This document shows positions 22,446 to 34,200 of a DNA stretch of 64,000 nucleotides, in pieces; the stretch's first letter is position 1, and the number at the start of each line of letters is the position of its first letter. The position numbers and the translations under genes are program-made. A model generated the notes under the pieces. It was not told where the DNA came from. It worked only from the letters and a program-made list of their open reading frames with translations, and did no database searches. The stretch spans positions 48,224,811 to 48,288,810 of the forward strand of contig OY735224.1 in the NCBI GenBank assembly GCA_963457665.1, in the 5' to 3' direction. Origin of the DNA: Thysanoteuthis rhombus (taxonomy: Eukaryota > Mollusca > Cephalopoda > Oegopsida > Thysanoteuthidae).

Positions 22446-23300
22446 ATGAGTAAAGAATTTTTCGATAGTTTATTACAGATTGTACCCTCTGTTTTGCTTG
22501 ACAAAGACTTTCAGGTAGAACAGTATGTACAATCAGTAATGAACCATTGGAAAATCTTTACTTATTTTATAACCGCTCTGCTGATGGTATTGAGCACTTT
22601 CTAAGAATGACAATCTACTAAATGCATTATTACATATACCCACGCTTGTTGTACTATAAATCTTACAAACACCTTCACATAAGAGATATTCTGGGATGAA
22701 AAAAAAATTGTGTCAAAATTGTCAATTATCGTTTACAATACTTTATCTCATAGATATATAAAAAATAATGAAAGACAGGGCTGGTTAGTCTCTCAATAGA
22801 AACTGTCACCCAACTACTGCTTTTGTCAGCATGCAGTGTTTGGGGATGATCAATTGAAATTTGGAAAAAACGTAGATAAACAAGATAATTCTATCACATT
22901 TTGCTGGATCAGTAAAAGTCTAGATTTTCTAAAAACAAGGATGGACACAACCGGGCACAATCTAAGGCAACAATTTAGCATAAACTTACATAATAAATTG
23001 AGACCCATCCTCACTGAAACCTATTTTGAGGGGTAACTTTCGAAAATGAGAAAAATCTTTTTTTGTAGACATACTAAAAAGTAATGGTTTAATTTTCAGC
23101 CCTCTAGTTCCAGCGTCGGGGCCTAGACGGATGATTCTTACATGGAAAGCCAACTAGTCAGCCAGACCGGATTAAAAACTGAAGAAACTTATGCTGATAG
23201 TTTTGGTGACAGTTTTCGTTTACAGTTTCTGATAAGAAGGCAATGATTAGAAGAGAGGAGTGAAATTTAGGTTTCTTCAAATATTCATTAGTCAGACAAA
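22440..23300. other. No gene recognised
   Basis: A plus-strand open stretch at 22,836-23,036 (66 codons) has no recognisable family. I see no splice or start evidence that would make it an exon. Confidence 0.4.
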
Positions 23301-23309
23301 CCTGCGTTA

Positions 23310-23490
23310 TGAAATTTGTGCAAATTCGTGAAATTTGTGCAAATTCGTGCAATTTGTGCAAATTTGTGCTAAAGCCTCATATCCTGCAATTCGTGCCAAT
23401 TTCTGCAATTTGTGAAAATTTGTGCAATCTATGAAAATTTACGAAATGTGTGCAGATTTGTGCAATTTGTGAAGTATATGCACACTGAAT
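23310..23490. repeat. Short degenerate tandem repeat 'aaattcgtgcaatttgtgc'
   Basis: About fifteen units of 9-10 bp alternate 'aaattcgtg' and 'caatttgtg', becoming degenerate toward 23,480. Confidence 0.85.
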
Positions 23491-24425
23491 GATTGTGCAA
23501 AGCAAAACTTGAAATGGTTTAAAAATAATTTGGTACACTTATCTCTCTATGCTAATAAAACTCTTTCGGCAAGATTTTATTTGATGAAAGTAGGATTGCT
23601 TTGAACGGAGTAACATATTTACTCAAGATTTTATTCTGTAATTTGAATTACTTTTTAGTTCATTTTGAAAGAAGTAATATTGTCAGAAAAATTCTTTGAA
23701 AGCAAATTTTCAGTTTACCCGAATTCTGGATTTTCCCTCGGCTGTAAAAAAAAAGGAGGCGGGGCTTAGTGTGAAAGAAAGAAGTAAGCCTTGTATGAAT
23801 ATATGATTTTAAAGAATACTGGTGCATAGTTGTGTAATGAATACTCCCATAAGTTGATTGTAAATAGCTGGAGTAATGCTGGGAAGAGGAGAGTATCTCT
23901 CTTCACAGGTCGGTTGAGTTCGTAAGAAGCTTTTAGAACTATTAAACATCTTTAAAATGCTACCGTCGAATTTGAAACTGCAAACCATTGGCCAAGTTGA
24001 AGTTGTTCTCCACAGCGTTAACCCTTTCCTTCCTTTGCAGTGGAATCTTTGCCGAACATGAGATTATAGATATCACAGTTTCAAATACAGAATGTGACAG
24101 CAAAAGCAGACCTGTTTTTCTGTTTTTTTTTTTTTTGTTTTTTTTTTTGGTGTATTCGAATATTCCTGAAGAGAGCGGACCTAACTTTGCGAGCATGAAC
24201 AGACCCTCCCCGCTGGGTTGCCCTGGTCGGCAGTGTGACACCATGAAGTGAGCTTCTCTATTGTTTGAGAGTCACATTCACAACTGCCAACCCTGTCCAT
24301 TCTTCGCGTCTTTTGAGAGGGGTCTTTGGCAGAACATTGAACAAGCCATGTCGGGCACTCTCTCAACCAATCGTCTGAATTTGGCTCACTACAACTGTTG
24401 ACAGTTTTAGTTGACTGTTTCTAAA
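23490..24425. other. No gene confirmed; two unassigned open stretches
   Basis: Plus strand 23,988-24,250 reads like a secretory signal (KLFSTALTLSFLCSGIFA) but has no ATG in frame at its start and runs into a poly-T of about 30 bp. Minus strand 24,366-24,181 is cysteine-containing (ECPTWLVQCSAKD) and overlaps it. Neither is matched elsewhere in the window. One might be a decayed exon or a LINE piece. Confidence 0.35.
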
Positions 24426-24429
24426 GCAC

Positions 24430-24447
24430 ACACGCACACACATATTC

Positions 24448-24500
<53 letters not shown>
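24430..24500. repeat. (AC)n microsatellite at arm boundary
   Basis: CA repeats of about 70 bp end 9 bp before the right arm of the inverted duplication starts ('aagaaaaacagtccaac'). They take the place of the conserved TMH upstream block found at other copies. Confidence 0.95.
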
Positions 24501-24501
<1 letters not shown>

Positions 24502-24517
24502 AGAAAAACAGTCCAAC

Positions 24518-25042
24518 ATGGGCAACAAAACAAGCCAGCCAACTGAACCATCTGCAGCATAAAAAACAGTCGAAGTGGCCATTACCCCCTTCATCATAGA
24601 GGTGGGTAAGGACCCACCGATCGCTATGAATCCTCTAACGTGCACGCTAGATATTGAGAGACCGTTGCCAGGCGTAGAGGGAGCCTCAACATCCGTTGGT
24701 ACTGTCGTACCGATGGTAGAGGCTCTGTCTCATCTGGTGAACATCGGTCAACTATCACCCAGGATTGAGGAAGCCTCAACACCTACCATAGCGGAAGCTA
24801 ATCAGGTTCATCTTCCTGGACCAATATTTCCTGGCAACGTTTCAGCCGTGGACAAAAATTGTAGGATGAAACAAAAGGTGTTCAATCTTCAACTTTTCTT
24901 GGCGTTGGTGTTTGCCATTACATTTGCATTCACTATAATTTTGGCCATTGCAGCTACTCCATATGCCCTGATTAGTGGCATTATAAGTATGATAGCTATG
25001 TATTGGTGTGTTGGCTTATCTTTCACTCCATCATTGAACTGA
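24518..25042 (+). pseudogene. TMH family membrane protein, subtype I, nonsense copy
   Basis: An ATG at 24,518 begins MGNKTSQPTEPSAA, a classical N-myristoylation context (Gly2, Ser6), but codon 15 is TAA where the copy at 4.2 kb has TCA. The rest stays open to 25,042: proline-rich middle (CTLDIERPLPGVEGA, SPRIEEASTPTIAEA), basic stretch (NCRMKQK), helix 1 (LFLALVFAITFAFTIILAIA) and helix 2 (ALISGIISMIAMYWCVGL). A shorter protein could start at the ATG near 24,626, losing about 36 residues. The usual upstream block is absent and replaced by (AC)n. I judge it a pseudogene. The subtype I C-terminus (SFTPSLN) differs from the open gene at 30.5 kb. Confidence 0.75.
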
Positions 25043-25200
25043 GGGAGTGCTTGAGTTTTTTTCTGAAAATTGTGAATCTTGACTTGAAAATACGGATGTT
25101 TGTTTTTCTGAGCGTGTCAATGTTGTGATAAAAATGGAATTGTCAATGATGTCTATTATATATGTCTCTTTTTTTGCCTTTGAAATTAGGATCATGTTTT
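25043..25200 (+). other. Conserved 3' flank of TMH copy
   Basis: Shares 'tgaatcttgacttgaaaa', 'cggatgtttgtttttctg', 'agcgtgtcaatgttgtgat' and 'aaaatggaat' with the 3' flanks at 4,090-4,240 (inverted) and 31,085-31,225. It grades without a break into S114 units. This is likely the ancestral 3' UTR. Confidence 0.65.
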
Positions 25201-25870
25201 CGAGAAGCCTGCCGTATTGAACCTGGCATTATTCCGTGGGAGTTTATTGCGTTTACAGGAAACCTGTCAGATTAAAAATGACAATGGTCTCGTCATTAAC
25301 TTTTTCGTCTTTGGGGGGAAGCCAATGGAATTGAACGAATAGTCCGTGAGACTTTATTTCGTTTTGGGGAACCTGTGACACTGATATTCACGATGGTCTC
25401 TTCAAGACTCTTTTCGTTTTCGGAAGGAAGACAGTGAAATTGAACCTGAAAATAGTCTGTGAGACTTTATTTTGTTTCCAGGAAGACTTTAAGACTGATA
25501 TTCACAATGGTCTCTTCAAGACTCTTTTCATTTCCGGGAGGAAGCAAGTGAAATTGAACCTGTAAATAGTCTATGAGACATTATTTCGTTTCCAGGAAGC
25601 CTTTAAGACTGATATTCATAATGGTCTCTTCGAGACTCTTTTCGTTTTCGGGAAGAATCCAGTGAAATTGAACCTGAAAATAGTCTGTGAGACTTTATTT
25701 CGTTTCCAGGAAGCCTTTAAGACTGATATTCACAATGGTCTCTCCGATATTCTTTTTGTTTTCGGGAGGAAGCCAGTGAAATTGAGCCTAAAAAACATCT
25801 GTGAGACTTTATTCTGTTTCCAGGAAGCCTTTAAGACTGATATTCACAATGGTTTCTCGGAGTAAAATTG
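25200..25870. repeat. S114 satellite, short array (about 6 units)
   Basis: Units are on the opposite strand from the 31-40 kb array's plus text relative to the gene only in sequence orientation; in both places the array begins right after the TMH 3' flank. The minus-strand counterpart is 3,640-4,080. Confidence 0.85.
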
Positions 25871-26029
25871 AAAGCCAGGGAAATTAAACCTAGTGTTGAT
25901 CACAGGGATAAAACTAACTTGTCTCACAAAAACGTAAAGCTAACTCATGTTCCTGTCAGTGGGTGAACAATCCAACGCTTGGTGAATTCTGCTTTGCAAT
26001 GATAAGAGGAGCCGACATCGAAGGATCAA

Positions 26030-26400
26030 AAATCGACGTCGTTACGAACACTTGGCCGCCACAAGCTAATTATCCCCGTTGTAACTTTTCTGACACCTCT
26101 TGGCAGAATTGAGCCAGGCCTAACAGAGCTCTTCAGCTTGGAAACCAATGTTTTTAAAGTTTCTTCAGAAATTTTCAGTGGAAATCGAAATGGCAATGGG
26201 CTTGTCATGTTGCAAGAATGGCACACTCCCGATGGACATCACGATTTGCCCCAAGGATCTCCAGAGATCACATACACAACCGAAGGAGGCTGGCAGAATA
26301 GAAGATGAAGTGACGAACTAGAGAAATTCAGAAACTATTGACTTCGCCACACCAATGATAGACAGGAGTAGCGAATCCAGGGAGTAATGTTTTCATCCAA
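26030..26400 (+). mobile_element. RTE-type LINE fragment, end of ORF2
   Basis: Inverted-arm counterpart of 3,095-3,480. The plus strand carries a decayed tail (NGNGLVMLQEWHTPDGHH, then an RNY-LRHTNDR piece). No catalytic residues are present. Confidence 0.6.
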
Positions 26401-27090
26401 CCACGGACAATAAGAGAAATGAAAATATCATTTCATCAAAAATCACTTCCCAATGACTCTTTGGTATTTATTAGATATTGAATTACTAAACTATCTTACA
26501 ATACTCAAATAAAATTCACAAGCAATTTTCTTTCTTTTTTTTTTAACAATCCTTTATAATCATCGTACAATGATTTAGAAGCGTATACTTCGAAAACAAA
26601 ATTCAACTTGGAATCTTCCCCCCCTACCTCCAAATGTAAGAATAAGAGGGAATAATGGATGAGATCTGCGTTTAGCCTTTTCCCTGGAGTTTGACCCCGA
26701 TTCAAAGTTGTTTTGTTTCCTACAAGAGTTCAAAGATAAGTCAGTGTTTCATCAGTCAATGATGAACCACGACCCCACCCAACATACACCGTCAGGCTGA
26801 GTTTACGCTTCTACGACAGGGAATCCTATTTTGGGCTTTCTCAAGGCCGTGGTGACCTTAAAACAATAATAAAAATGAATGACAAATCTAAGTTCTGAAA
26901 GATATGGTGCAAAAATATTGGAAATTACCAAAATAGTGAAATTGTTTCCTTCTTCTTCTTCTCCATTTTTTTCTTCCTCTCCTTCTTCTTCTTCTTTTCC
27001 TTCTTCTCCTTTTCTTTCTTCTTCTTCACCACCATCATCATCATCATTTGTTAAATCATCCACGTTAAATTGTTAAAAGACACTGGAAAT
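26400..27090 (-). repeat. Dispersed repeat module A (inverted arm)
   Basis: Counterpart of 2,400-3,090. It includes the (TTC)n/(ATC)n microsatellite at 26,955-27,050. Confidence 0.75.
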
Positions 27091-28190
27091 GGCCAAATGT
27101 GTCCCCATTCGCAGTCCTAGCGAGCAGCCGTTGCCCTTATGCGCTCTGGGGGTGGGGGGGTTGACACTAAAATTTGCACACAAACTGGCCGTGCAGACAG
27201 AATTCAGTGACCGGTGTTGCTAACTCTAATTCCTTATCTATAGCTGAAAATTTTATCTGGGTATTTCATAGCTTTTCAGGTATATACTATTTTAACGCCC
27301 ATTTATCAAATAAAGTAACTCTATGCTAAGACTGCAAGAGAAATTATCTTAGAGAAGAGAAGAATTTCTTTCATTAAACTTAGCCAATTTTATTGTCCCT
27401 AAGCAAGCCTAAAAGGGTATGAATAGAGCTTTTTCACTTCAGACCCACTCTTTTAAAGGTCTTTAACAACTTTCTTGAATGCAGTAATAATATAAAAGTT
27501 TTTAAAAAAACCCTACAGCAAAGATATCTTTAGATGAATATCTAAATATTCACTGACATATTGATAATAGCTAGAAAGGTTTTTGAATTATCAAAATATC
27601 CAAACAGCCCAACAAATATCGAGACGTGGATGAAAGATAGTGAAAGTGAAAAGAAAAAGTTGTTGTCAAGAACGGTAACTCTGAAATACTCTTGATCGCT
27701 TATCTCCCTTGAAAGCTATTTGAACCTTTTAAATCCTAAGCGTTTAACATAACGAGAAAAACAAGAGATTCTCTTGAAAAGCAGCCACGTTATAGAGACG
27801 AGTTTGGTGTGGAATGAGATTATTGATAATAGAAAAAACAAGTTGTTTCCAATTGATTTCCCAGTTCATTCCCGTAAGAACATCCGAAAGAGGAACGAAT
27901 AATGAGTGAAGTGAAAAATCAAAAAATAGAAACCAGATAAGAATTCGGTTTGAAAGCAGTTATTTAGCCTTTGCCTAACCAGCGGGCTGTTTAGCCTAAT
28001 GGTAAGTGTGTGGCTACGTAGAAGAAGCCATTTGTTGCTAAGAGGTTCGATGGAAATTATACAAGGAGCCTATTTAACTTAGAAGATGAATATTTACAAG
28101 GTTTTTAACAATTGTTCCGAACGTAGAAATGATATATAATTGAATTTTCCATGTGTAAAAAAGCAAGCCTGAAAAGGTATAAACGGAGCC
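27090..28190. other. Non-coding part of the inverted arm
   Basis: Counterpart of 1,310-2,400. It contains an S107 unit near 27,410-27,520, the segment shared with 54,786-55,160, a tRNA-like SINE piece near 27,985-28,060 (A-box-like 'tagcctaatggtaagtgt', B-box-like 'ggttcgatgg') and S107 units to 28,200. Confidence 0.6.
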
Positions 28191-28400
28191 TTGTTAGCTC
28201 CAGAGCGAATATTATCAACTATTGATATTCTAATACAAACAAAAATAGCAATGGGCAGGATATGTTGCAGCAATGGTACACATCAAACACACATTATGAT
28301 CCACATTAGGGATCACCAGAGGAAACATGCGCTACCGAGGGAGTCCGGCAGAATACAACATGGAGAGACGAACCACACATATTCAGAAAGATAATGATGA
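28190..28400 (+). mobile_element. RTE-type LINE fragment, end of ORF2
   Basis: Counterpart of 1,097-1,310. A decayed C-terminal tail without catalytic motifs. Confidence 0.5.
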
Positions 28401-28409
28401 TACCATTAT

Positions 28410-29060
28410 CGATTCTTTTCTTTTTTTAATCATTACTTTATTGGGACTTTTAAAAGAGAACTATCGTTAATATTTACTTTATCACAATAATATTTCAATA
28501 GTATGATTTGGATAAATGAAACTATTATTTTATTAAAAAACCACTTCCCAATGACAGTTCATTATCATTATTATTATTAGATATTGAACTACTAAACTAA
28601 TCTACAATACTCAATGCTTAATAAACATCGTACAATGATTTAGAAGTGAATATTTCGACAAATTTCAACTATGAATCTCCCCCTCCACATTTTTATAATA
28701 ATAAAGAATAGATGAGATGCACTTTTAGGCTTTTTCCCTGGAGTTCGACCCCGATCCAAAGTTATCTTGTCCTTTCACCCCCAACCCCTTCCGTACAAGA
28801 GATCAAAGATAAGTCGGTGTTTCATCAGTTAACGATGAGTCCCAACCCCCATCCGACACACAGACACACCATACGGCCGAACGTACGCTTCTATCACAGG
28901 GAATCCAATTTCAGGCCTTCAGTCACCAGTTAGGCCTCATTGATCTTCATCAGAATGAATAGAAAAAAAAATGCATCGTTGTGTAAGAAATTGTGAAAAA
29001 TATTGGAAAGTTCAGAATGAATAAAAATGTGTTTTTTTTTCTTTCAAAATATATTCATTT
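28410..29060 (-). repeat. Dispersed repeat module A (inverted arm)
   Basis: Counterpart of 440-1,095, with the same landmarks in reverse. From 29,060 to 29,500 is the counterpart of 1-430, with no gene recognised. Confidence 0.75.
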
Positions 29061-29499
29061 ATGATATATATATATGTATATATCTATTTAACCAAAATGC
29101 GACACATTAAACAACAAAAAACAGATTTATTTGCATCAACTGATTTTTTAATTGTTTATGAAATTATTTCTTTGATAATAACATGAAGGACTGTGTAAAA
29201 TAAAAAACATATTTATTCAACGAAAATGCGACATATTTGAAGCCATAACATATTTCCAGCGACCCTCTCATGATTACCACTGTTGGACTTCCCAGCCGAA
29301 TTCTCTGAGTCTCAGAATGTGCTCGAAATCCTTACTCATGGGTCGTCGACCACTGAATTCTTTACCTTTTACAACTGGTTATAGCTTCCCTAGAAATATT
29401 GTTTATTATCAATATCCATATTTCCAAACATAAACATATTGAATCAACACTGAACAGTTCGCATTGTAGTAGTGCAATTTCTAAGTCAACGCAGATTAA

Positions 29500-29888
29500 A
29501 CAATAAAAATATTTTCTGTCAAATGATAAACGAATGAATAAAATAAATTGATGTTGTATTTGTTTTTGTGAGTTTTATCAATCTAGCCGAACTCCCGTCC
29601 AAGTTTGGGGTTGACTTTGTTTTTGTACCACAACAATCACAACAACAATCCTCAGGGATTTGGGATAGTAAAATCTCCACTGTTAGTCTGCGCTGTCAGT
29701 AGAGTACAGTACGCTTTAGGTATTCATATTTGAAGTTTTTCACTTCAAAGAATCAGATCTCTTGAATGTTGGGTCTTGTTTTTTTAGAGTCAGATGAAAC
29801 TTGTCGTTGTTTGAGTTTTCACTTAGCCTGCTTGATTATAATATCATCCAATGGCTTCGTGATGTTAATCCGCAGGTCTTGGTAATTA

Positions 29889-29890
<2 letters not shown>
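29500..29890. other. No gene recognised
   Basis: Single-copy within the window. No family resemblance seen on either strand. Confidence 0.45.
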
Positions 29891-29987
<97 letters not shown>

Positions 29988-30200
29988 AAAGTAGATACCT
30001 GTGGGAGTTGTAAGCGATTCAACGGAGAGAGAGAGAGAAGGAGAGAGAGAGAGAGAGAGTGAGAAGGAGAGAGAGATAGAGAGAGATCATTAAGGGTTCA
30101 TCTTGGAGTACATGGAATGATGATGGTGTTAAATATATATATATATATATGCATATATATATATATATATATACATATATATATACATACATATAAATAT
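29891..30200. repeat. Microsatellite cluster: (TA)n, (GA)n, (TA)n
   Basis: A TA run of about 94 bp (29,891-29,984), a GA-rich run (30,024-30,088) and an interrupted TA run (30,133-30,200) lie just upstream of the conserved TMH upstream block. Confidence 0.95.
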
Positions 30201-30214
30201 TTATATAATGTATT

Positions 30215-30550
30215 TCAGATATTGATAAGCACTTACAGACATTTTATTTAATAAAAAATAATGAATATATACGTAGCTATGAAATATAATCCATGAAAAC
30301 GTTTCCAAATATGGTCAAGCTTATTTCCATACGATCAGTGAACGTTATCACCATGACAACCGAACGCCATCTTAATATTCTGCCGTATCGGAAGAAAACT
30401 GTACGCAAGTCTTGTTTTATGAACAAAACTACAAACATTTCTTTAATTTACTGTTAAAATTTCATTGATCCAAGTTTTTCTCACTTAAAAACAATCAAAT
30501 AGCTTGACATAAATTAATTGCATATTTCATAACAAGAAAAACGGCCCAAA
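30215..30550 (+). promoter_or_regulatory. Conserved upstream block of open TMH gene
   Basis: Shares with the blocks at 4,770-5,103 and 57.4-60.2 kb (there inverted) 'atgaaaacgtttcc', 'atggtcaagcttatttcc', 'ctgccgtatcgg' and 'caagaaaaacgg' just before the ATG. In this copy the CRE-like core reads cgccat instead of cgtcat. No clear TATA box at a fixed distance was found. The promoter role is inferred. Confidence 0.5.
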
Positions 30551-31081
30551 ATGAGCAACAAAACAAGCCAGCCAACTGAACCATCTGCACCATCAGAAAG
30601 CGTCGAAGTGGCAATTACCCCCTTTATCATAGAGGTGGGTGAGGACCCACCGATCGCTATGAGTCCTCCAATGTGCACACTGGATATGGAGAGACCGTTG
30701 CCAGGCGTAGAGGGAGCCTCAACATCCGTTGCTACTGTCCTACCGATGGTAGAGGCTCCGTCTCACCGGGTGCACTTCGCTCAACTACCACCCAGGATTG
30801 AGGATGCCTCAACACCAACCATAGGGGCAGCTAATAGGGGTCATCTTCCTCGAACAAGATTGCCTGGCAATGCTTCTGCAGTGAACCAGAGGATGAAGCA
30901 GAAGCATCGCCTTCTACTCATTGCCTTGGCATTTTTAGTTGTGATTGCATTGATATTAAGTGTAGTATTGGCCGTTGCCGCTAATATATATGTGGTGATT
31001 TCAGAGATCATATGTATGCTGGCGGTGAATAGTATCATTGTTTATCTTTGCCACCAGGATTTAGGCATTGAGTTGCTTTAG
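30551..31081 (+). CDS. TMH family protein: proline-rich N-terminus and C-terminal membrane hairpin
   Basis: The only copy of the family that is open from an ATG to a stop in the window: 176 codons, one exon. Residues 1-120 are hydrophilic and proline-rich, without a signal peptide (MSNKTSQPTEPSAP, PFIIEVGEDPPI, PLPGVEGASTS, PPRIEDASTPTI). A basic stretch (RMKQKHR, 114-120) precedes helix 1 (about 121-144, LLLIALAFLVVIALILSVVL) and helix 2 (about 146-167, YVVISEIICMLAVNSIIVYL, with a buried Glu152). Positive charges before helix 1 predict the N-terminus in the cytosol. Residue 2 is Ser, whereas two relatives have Gly2 in a myristoylation context. The upstream block and 3' flank are conserved, and S114 follows at once. 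The overall plan recalls dispanin-like (CD225) proteins, but I see no CD225 signature, so I assign no family or function. Confidence 0.6.
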   Translation: MSNKTSQPTEPSAPSESVEVAITPFIIEVGEDPPIAMSPPMCTLDMERPLPGVEGASTSVATVLPMVEAPSHRVHFAQLPPRIEDASTPTIGAANRGHLPRTRLPGNASAVNQRMKQKHRLLLIALAFLVVIALILSVVLAVAANIYVVISEIICMLAVNSIIVYLCHQDLGIELL

Positions 31082-31225
31082 ATTTTTCTCAAAATTATGA
31101 ATGTTGACTTTATTTGGAAATTCGGATGTTTGTTCTTTTGAGCGTGTCGATGTTGTGATGAAAATGGAATCGTCAATCAGATACATCTCGTTTTTATGTC
31201 TTTGAATGTGGATAATGATTTGTGA
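31082..31225 (+). other. Conserved 3' flank of open TMH gene
   Basis: Shares 'cggatgtttgttcttttg', 'agcgtgtcgatgttgtgatg' and 'aaaatggaatcgtcaat' with the flanks of the copies at 4.2 and 24.5 kb. The first S114-like unit ('gaagcctgtcagattg') begins inside it. No AATAAA signal was found immediately after the stop. Confidence 0.6.
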
Positions 31226-34200
31226 AGCCTGTCAGATTGGACCTGACGATTTCAGGTTCAATTCCACTGGTATCCTCCCGGACTGATGTGAATATCATTC
31301 TTAAAGGATTCCTGGAAACAAAAAAAAGTCTCATTGACTATTTTCAGGTTCAATTTCACTGTTTTCCTCCGGAAAAAACAAAAAGAGTCTCAAAGAGATC
31401 ATAGTGAATTTCAGTCTCAAAGGCTTCCTGGAAACGAAATAAAGTCTCAAAGACGATTTTCAGGCTCAATTTCACTGGTTTCCTCCCGGGAACAAAAAGA
31501 GTCTTGAAAACACTTTTGTGAATATCAATGTTGAAGGCTTCCTGGAAACAAGATAAAGTATCAAAGACTATTTTTAAATTCGATTTTACTGGCTTCCTCC
31601 CCAAAACGAAAAGAGTCTCGAAGAGACCATAGTGAATTTCAGTCTTAAAAGCTACATGGAAACAAAATGAAGTCTCACAGACTATATCCTGGTTCAATTT
31701 CACTGGCTTCCTCCCGGAAACGAAAAAGAGTCTTAAACAGACTATTGTGAGTATCAGTCATCAAAGCTCTCTGGAAACAAAATAGTGACTCACAGACTAA
31801 TTTCAGGTAAATTTCCACTGGCTACCTCCCGGAAACAAAGAGAGTCTCGAAGAGACCATAGTGAATTTCAGTCTTAAAGGCTTTGTGGAAACAAAATAAA
31901 GTCTCAAAGACTATTTTCAGGCTCAATTTCACTGGTTTCGTCCCGGAAACAAAAAGAGTCTGGAAGACACTATTATGAATATCATTCTTAAAGGCTTCCT
32001 GGAAACAAAATAATGTCTCAAAGACTAATTTCAGGTTAAATTCCACTGGCTTCCTCCCGGAAACAAAAAACAGTATTGAAGAGACCATTGTGAATATCAT
32101 TCCTAAAAGCTTCCTGGAAAGAAAATAAAGTCTCACAGACTTTTTCCAGGTTCAACTTCACTGGCTTCCTCAAAAAAACAATTAGAGTTTCGAAGGAACA
32201 ATTGTGAATTTCAGTCTTAAAGGCTTCGTGGAAACAAAATAAAGTCTCAAAGACGATTTTCAGGCTCAATTTCACTGGTTTCCTCCCGGAAACCAAAAGA
32301 GTCTTGAAGACACTATTGTGAATATCATTCTTAAAGGCTTCCCGGAAACAAGATAAAGTCTCAAAGACTATTTTCAAGTACAATTTCACTGGCTTCCTCC
32401 CCAAAACGAAAAGAGTCTCGAAGAGACCATAGTGAATTTCAGTCTTAAAAGCTACATGGAAACAAAATAAAGTCTCACAGACTATATCCTGGTTCAATTT
32501 CACTGGCTTCCTCCCGGAAACGAAAAAGAGTCTTAAACAGACTATTGTGAGTATCAGTCATAAAAGCTCTCTGGAAACAAAATAGTGACTCACAGACTAA
32601 TTTCAGGTTAAATTCCACTGGCTACCTCCCGAAAACAAAGAGAGTCTCGAAGAGACCATAGTGAATTTCGGTCCTAAAGGCTTCGTGGAAACAAAATAAA
32701 GTCTCAAAGACTATTTTCAGGCTCAATTTCACTGGTTTCCTCCTGGAAACAAAAAGAGTCTGGAAGACACTATTGTTAATATCATTCTTAAAGACTTGAA
32801 GAGACCATTGTGAATATCATTCCTAAAGGATTCCTGGATAGAAAATAAAGTCTCACAGACTTTTTCCAGGTTCAATTTCACTGGTTTCCTCAAAAAAACA
32901 AAAAATGTTTCAAAGGAACAATTGTGAATTTCAGTCTCCAAGGCTTCCTGGAAACAAAATAAAGTCTCACAGACTATTTTCAGGTTTAATTTCACTGGCT
33001 TCCTCAAAAAAACAAAAAGAGTTTCGAAGGAACAATTGTGAATTTCAGTTTCAAAGGCTTCCTGGAAGCAAAATAAAGTCTCACAGACTTTTTTTTAGGT
33101 TCAATTTCACTGTTTTCCTCCTCGAAAACAAATAGAGTCTCGAAGAGACCATAGTGAATTTCAGGCTTAAAGGCTTCCCGGAAACAAAATAAAGTCTCAA
33201 AGACTTTCTTCAGGCTCAATTTCACTGGTCTCCTCCTGGAAACTGAAAGAGTCTTGAGAACACTATCGTGAATATCGATGTCAAAGGCTTCCTGGGAACA
33301 AGATAAAGTATCACAGACTATTTTTGAATTCGATTTTACTGGCTTCCTCCCCAAAACGAATAGTGTCTCGGAGAGACCATACAGAATTTCATCGCTAAAA
33401 GCTACATGGAAACAAAATAAAGTCTCACAGACTATTTTCAGGTTCAATTTCACTGGTTTCCTCCCAGAAACGAAAAGAGTCTTGGAGAGACCATTGTGGA
33501 TATCAATCTCATAAACTTCCCAAAAACAAAATAAAGTCCCACAGAATATTTTCAGGTACAATTCCATGGGCATCCCCCTGGAAACGAAAAGAGTTTTGAA
33601 GACACGATTGTGAATTTCAGTCTCTCAAACTACACAAAAACGAGATAAAGTCTCACAGACTATTTTTAGTTTCAACTTAATTGGCTTCCTCCCGAAAACA
33701 AAAGGAGTGTTGAGGTGACCTATGTGAATATCAGTCTTGAAAGCTTCCTGGGAAAAAAAATTAAAATCTAACTGAATATTTTTAGGTACAATTTTACGGG
33801 CTCCCTCCCGGTAACAAAAAGAATCTTGAAGAGACTTTTGTGAATTTAAGTCTCATACACTTCCCATAAACGGAATAAAGTCTCACAGACTATTTTCTGG
33901 TTCAATTTCTTGGGTTCCCTCCTGGGAACGAAAAAAGTTTCGAAGAGATCATTGTGAACCTCAGTCCTAAAGGCTCTCAGTGAACAATGTAATCTCACAA
34001 ACTATTTTCAGGTTTGATTTCACAGGCTTCATTCCCGAAACTAAAAAGTGTTTTGAAAAGACCATTGAGAATATCATTCTTAAAGGCTTCCTGAATACAA
34101 AATAAATTCTCAGACTCTATTTTCAGTTTCAATTTCACTGGCTTCCTCCCAAAACAAAAAGAGTCTTGAAGGGACAATTGTGAATTTCAATTTATAGGCT

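Larger units (their letters stand above)
24509..29500 (-). repeat. Right arm of large inverted duplication
   Basis: Reverse complement of 1-4,770, module for module. Differences include about two extra S114 units and small indels. Where the third partial copy (54.8-57.4 kb) overlaps, this arm looks closer to it than the left arm does, for example around 27,660-27,720 ('agaacggtaactctgaaa'). Confidence 0.9.

Noticed and set aside
23988-24250. Possible secreted protein with a signal-like N-terminus
   Set aside because: No ATG in frame at the start, a poly-T run inside, and no paralogue or splice evidence. Kept only as an unassigned stretch.
30551-31081. Dispanin/CD225 (interferon-induced transmembrane) family assignment for the TMH protein
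   Set aside because: The general plan is similar, but the conserved CD225 motifs around the first membrane segment are not visible.
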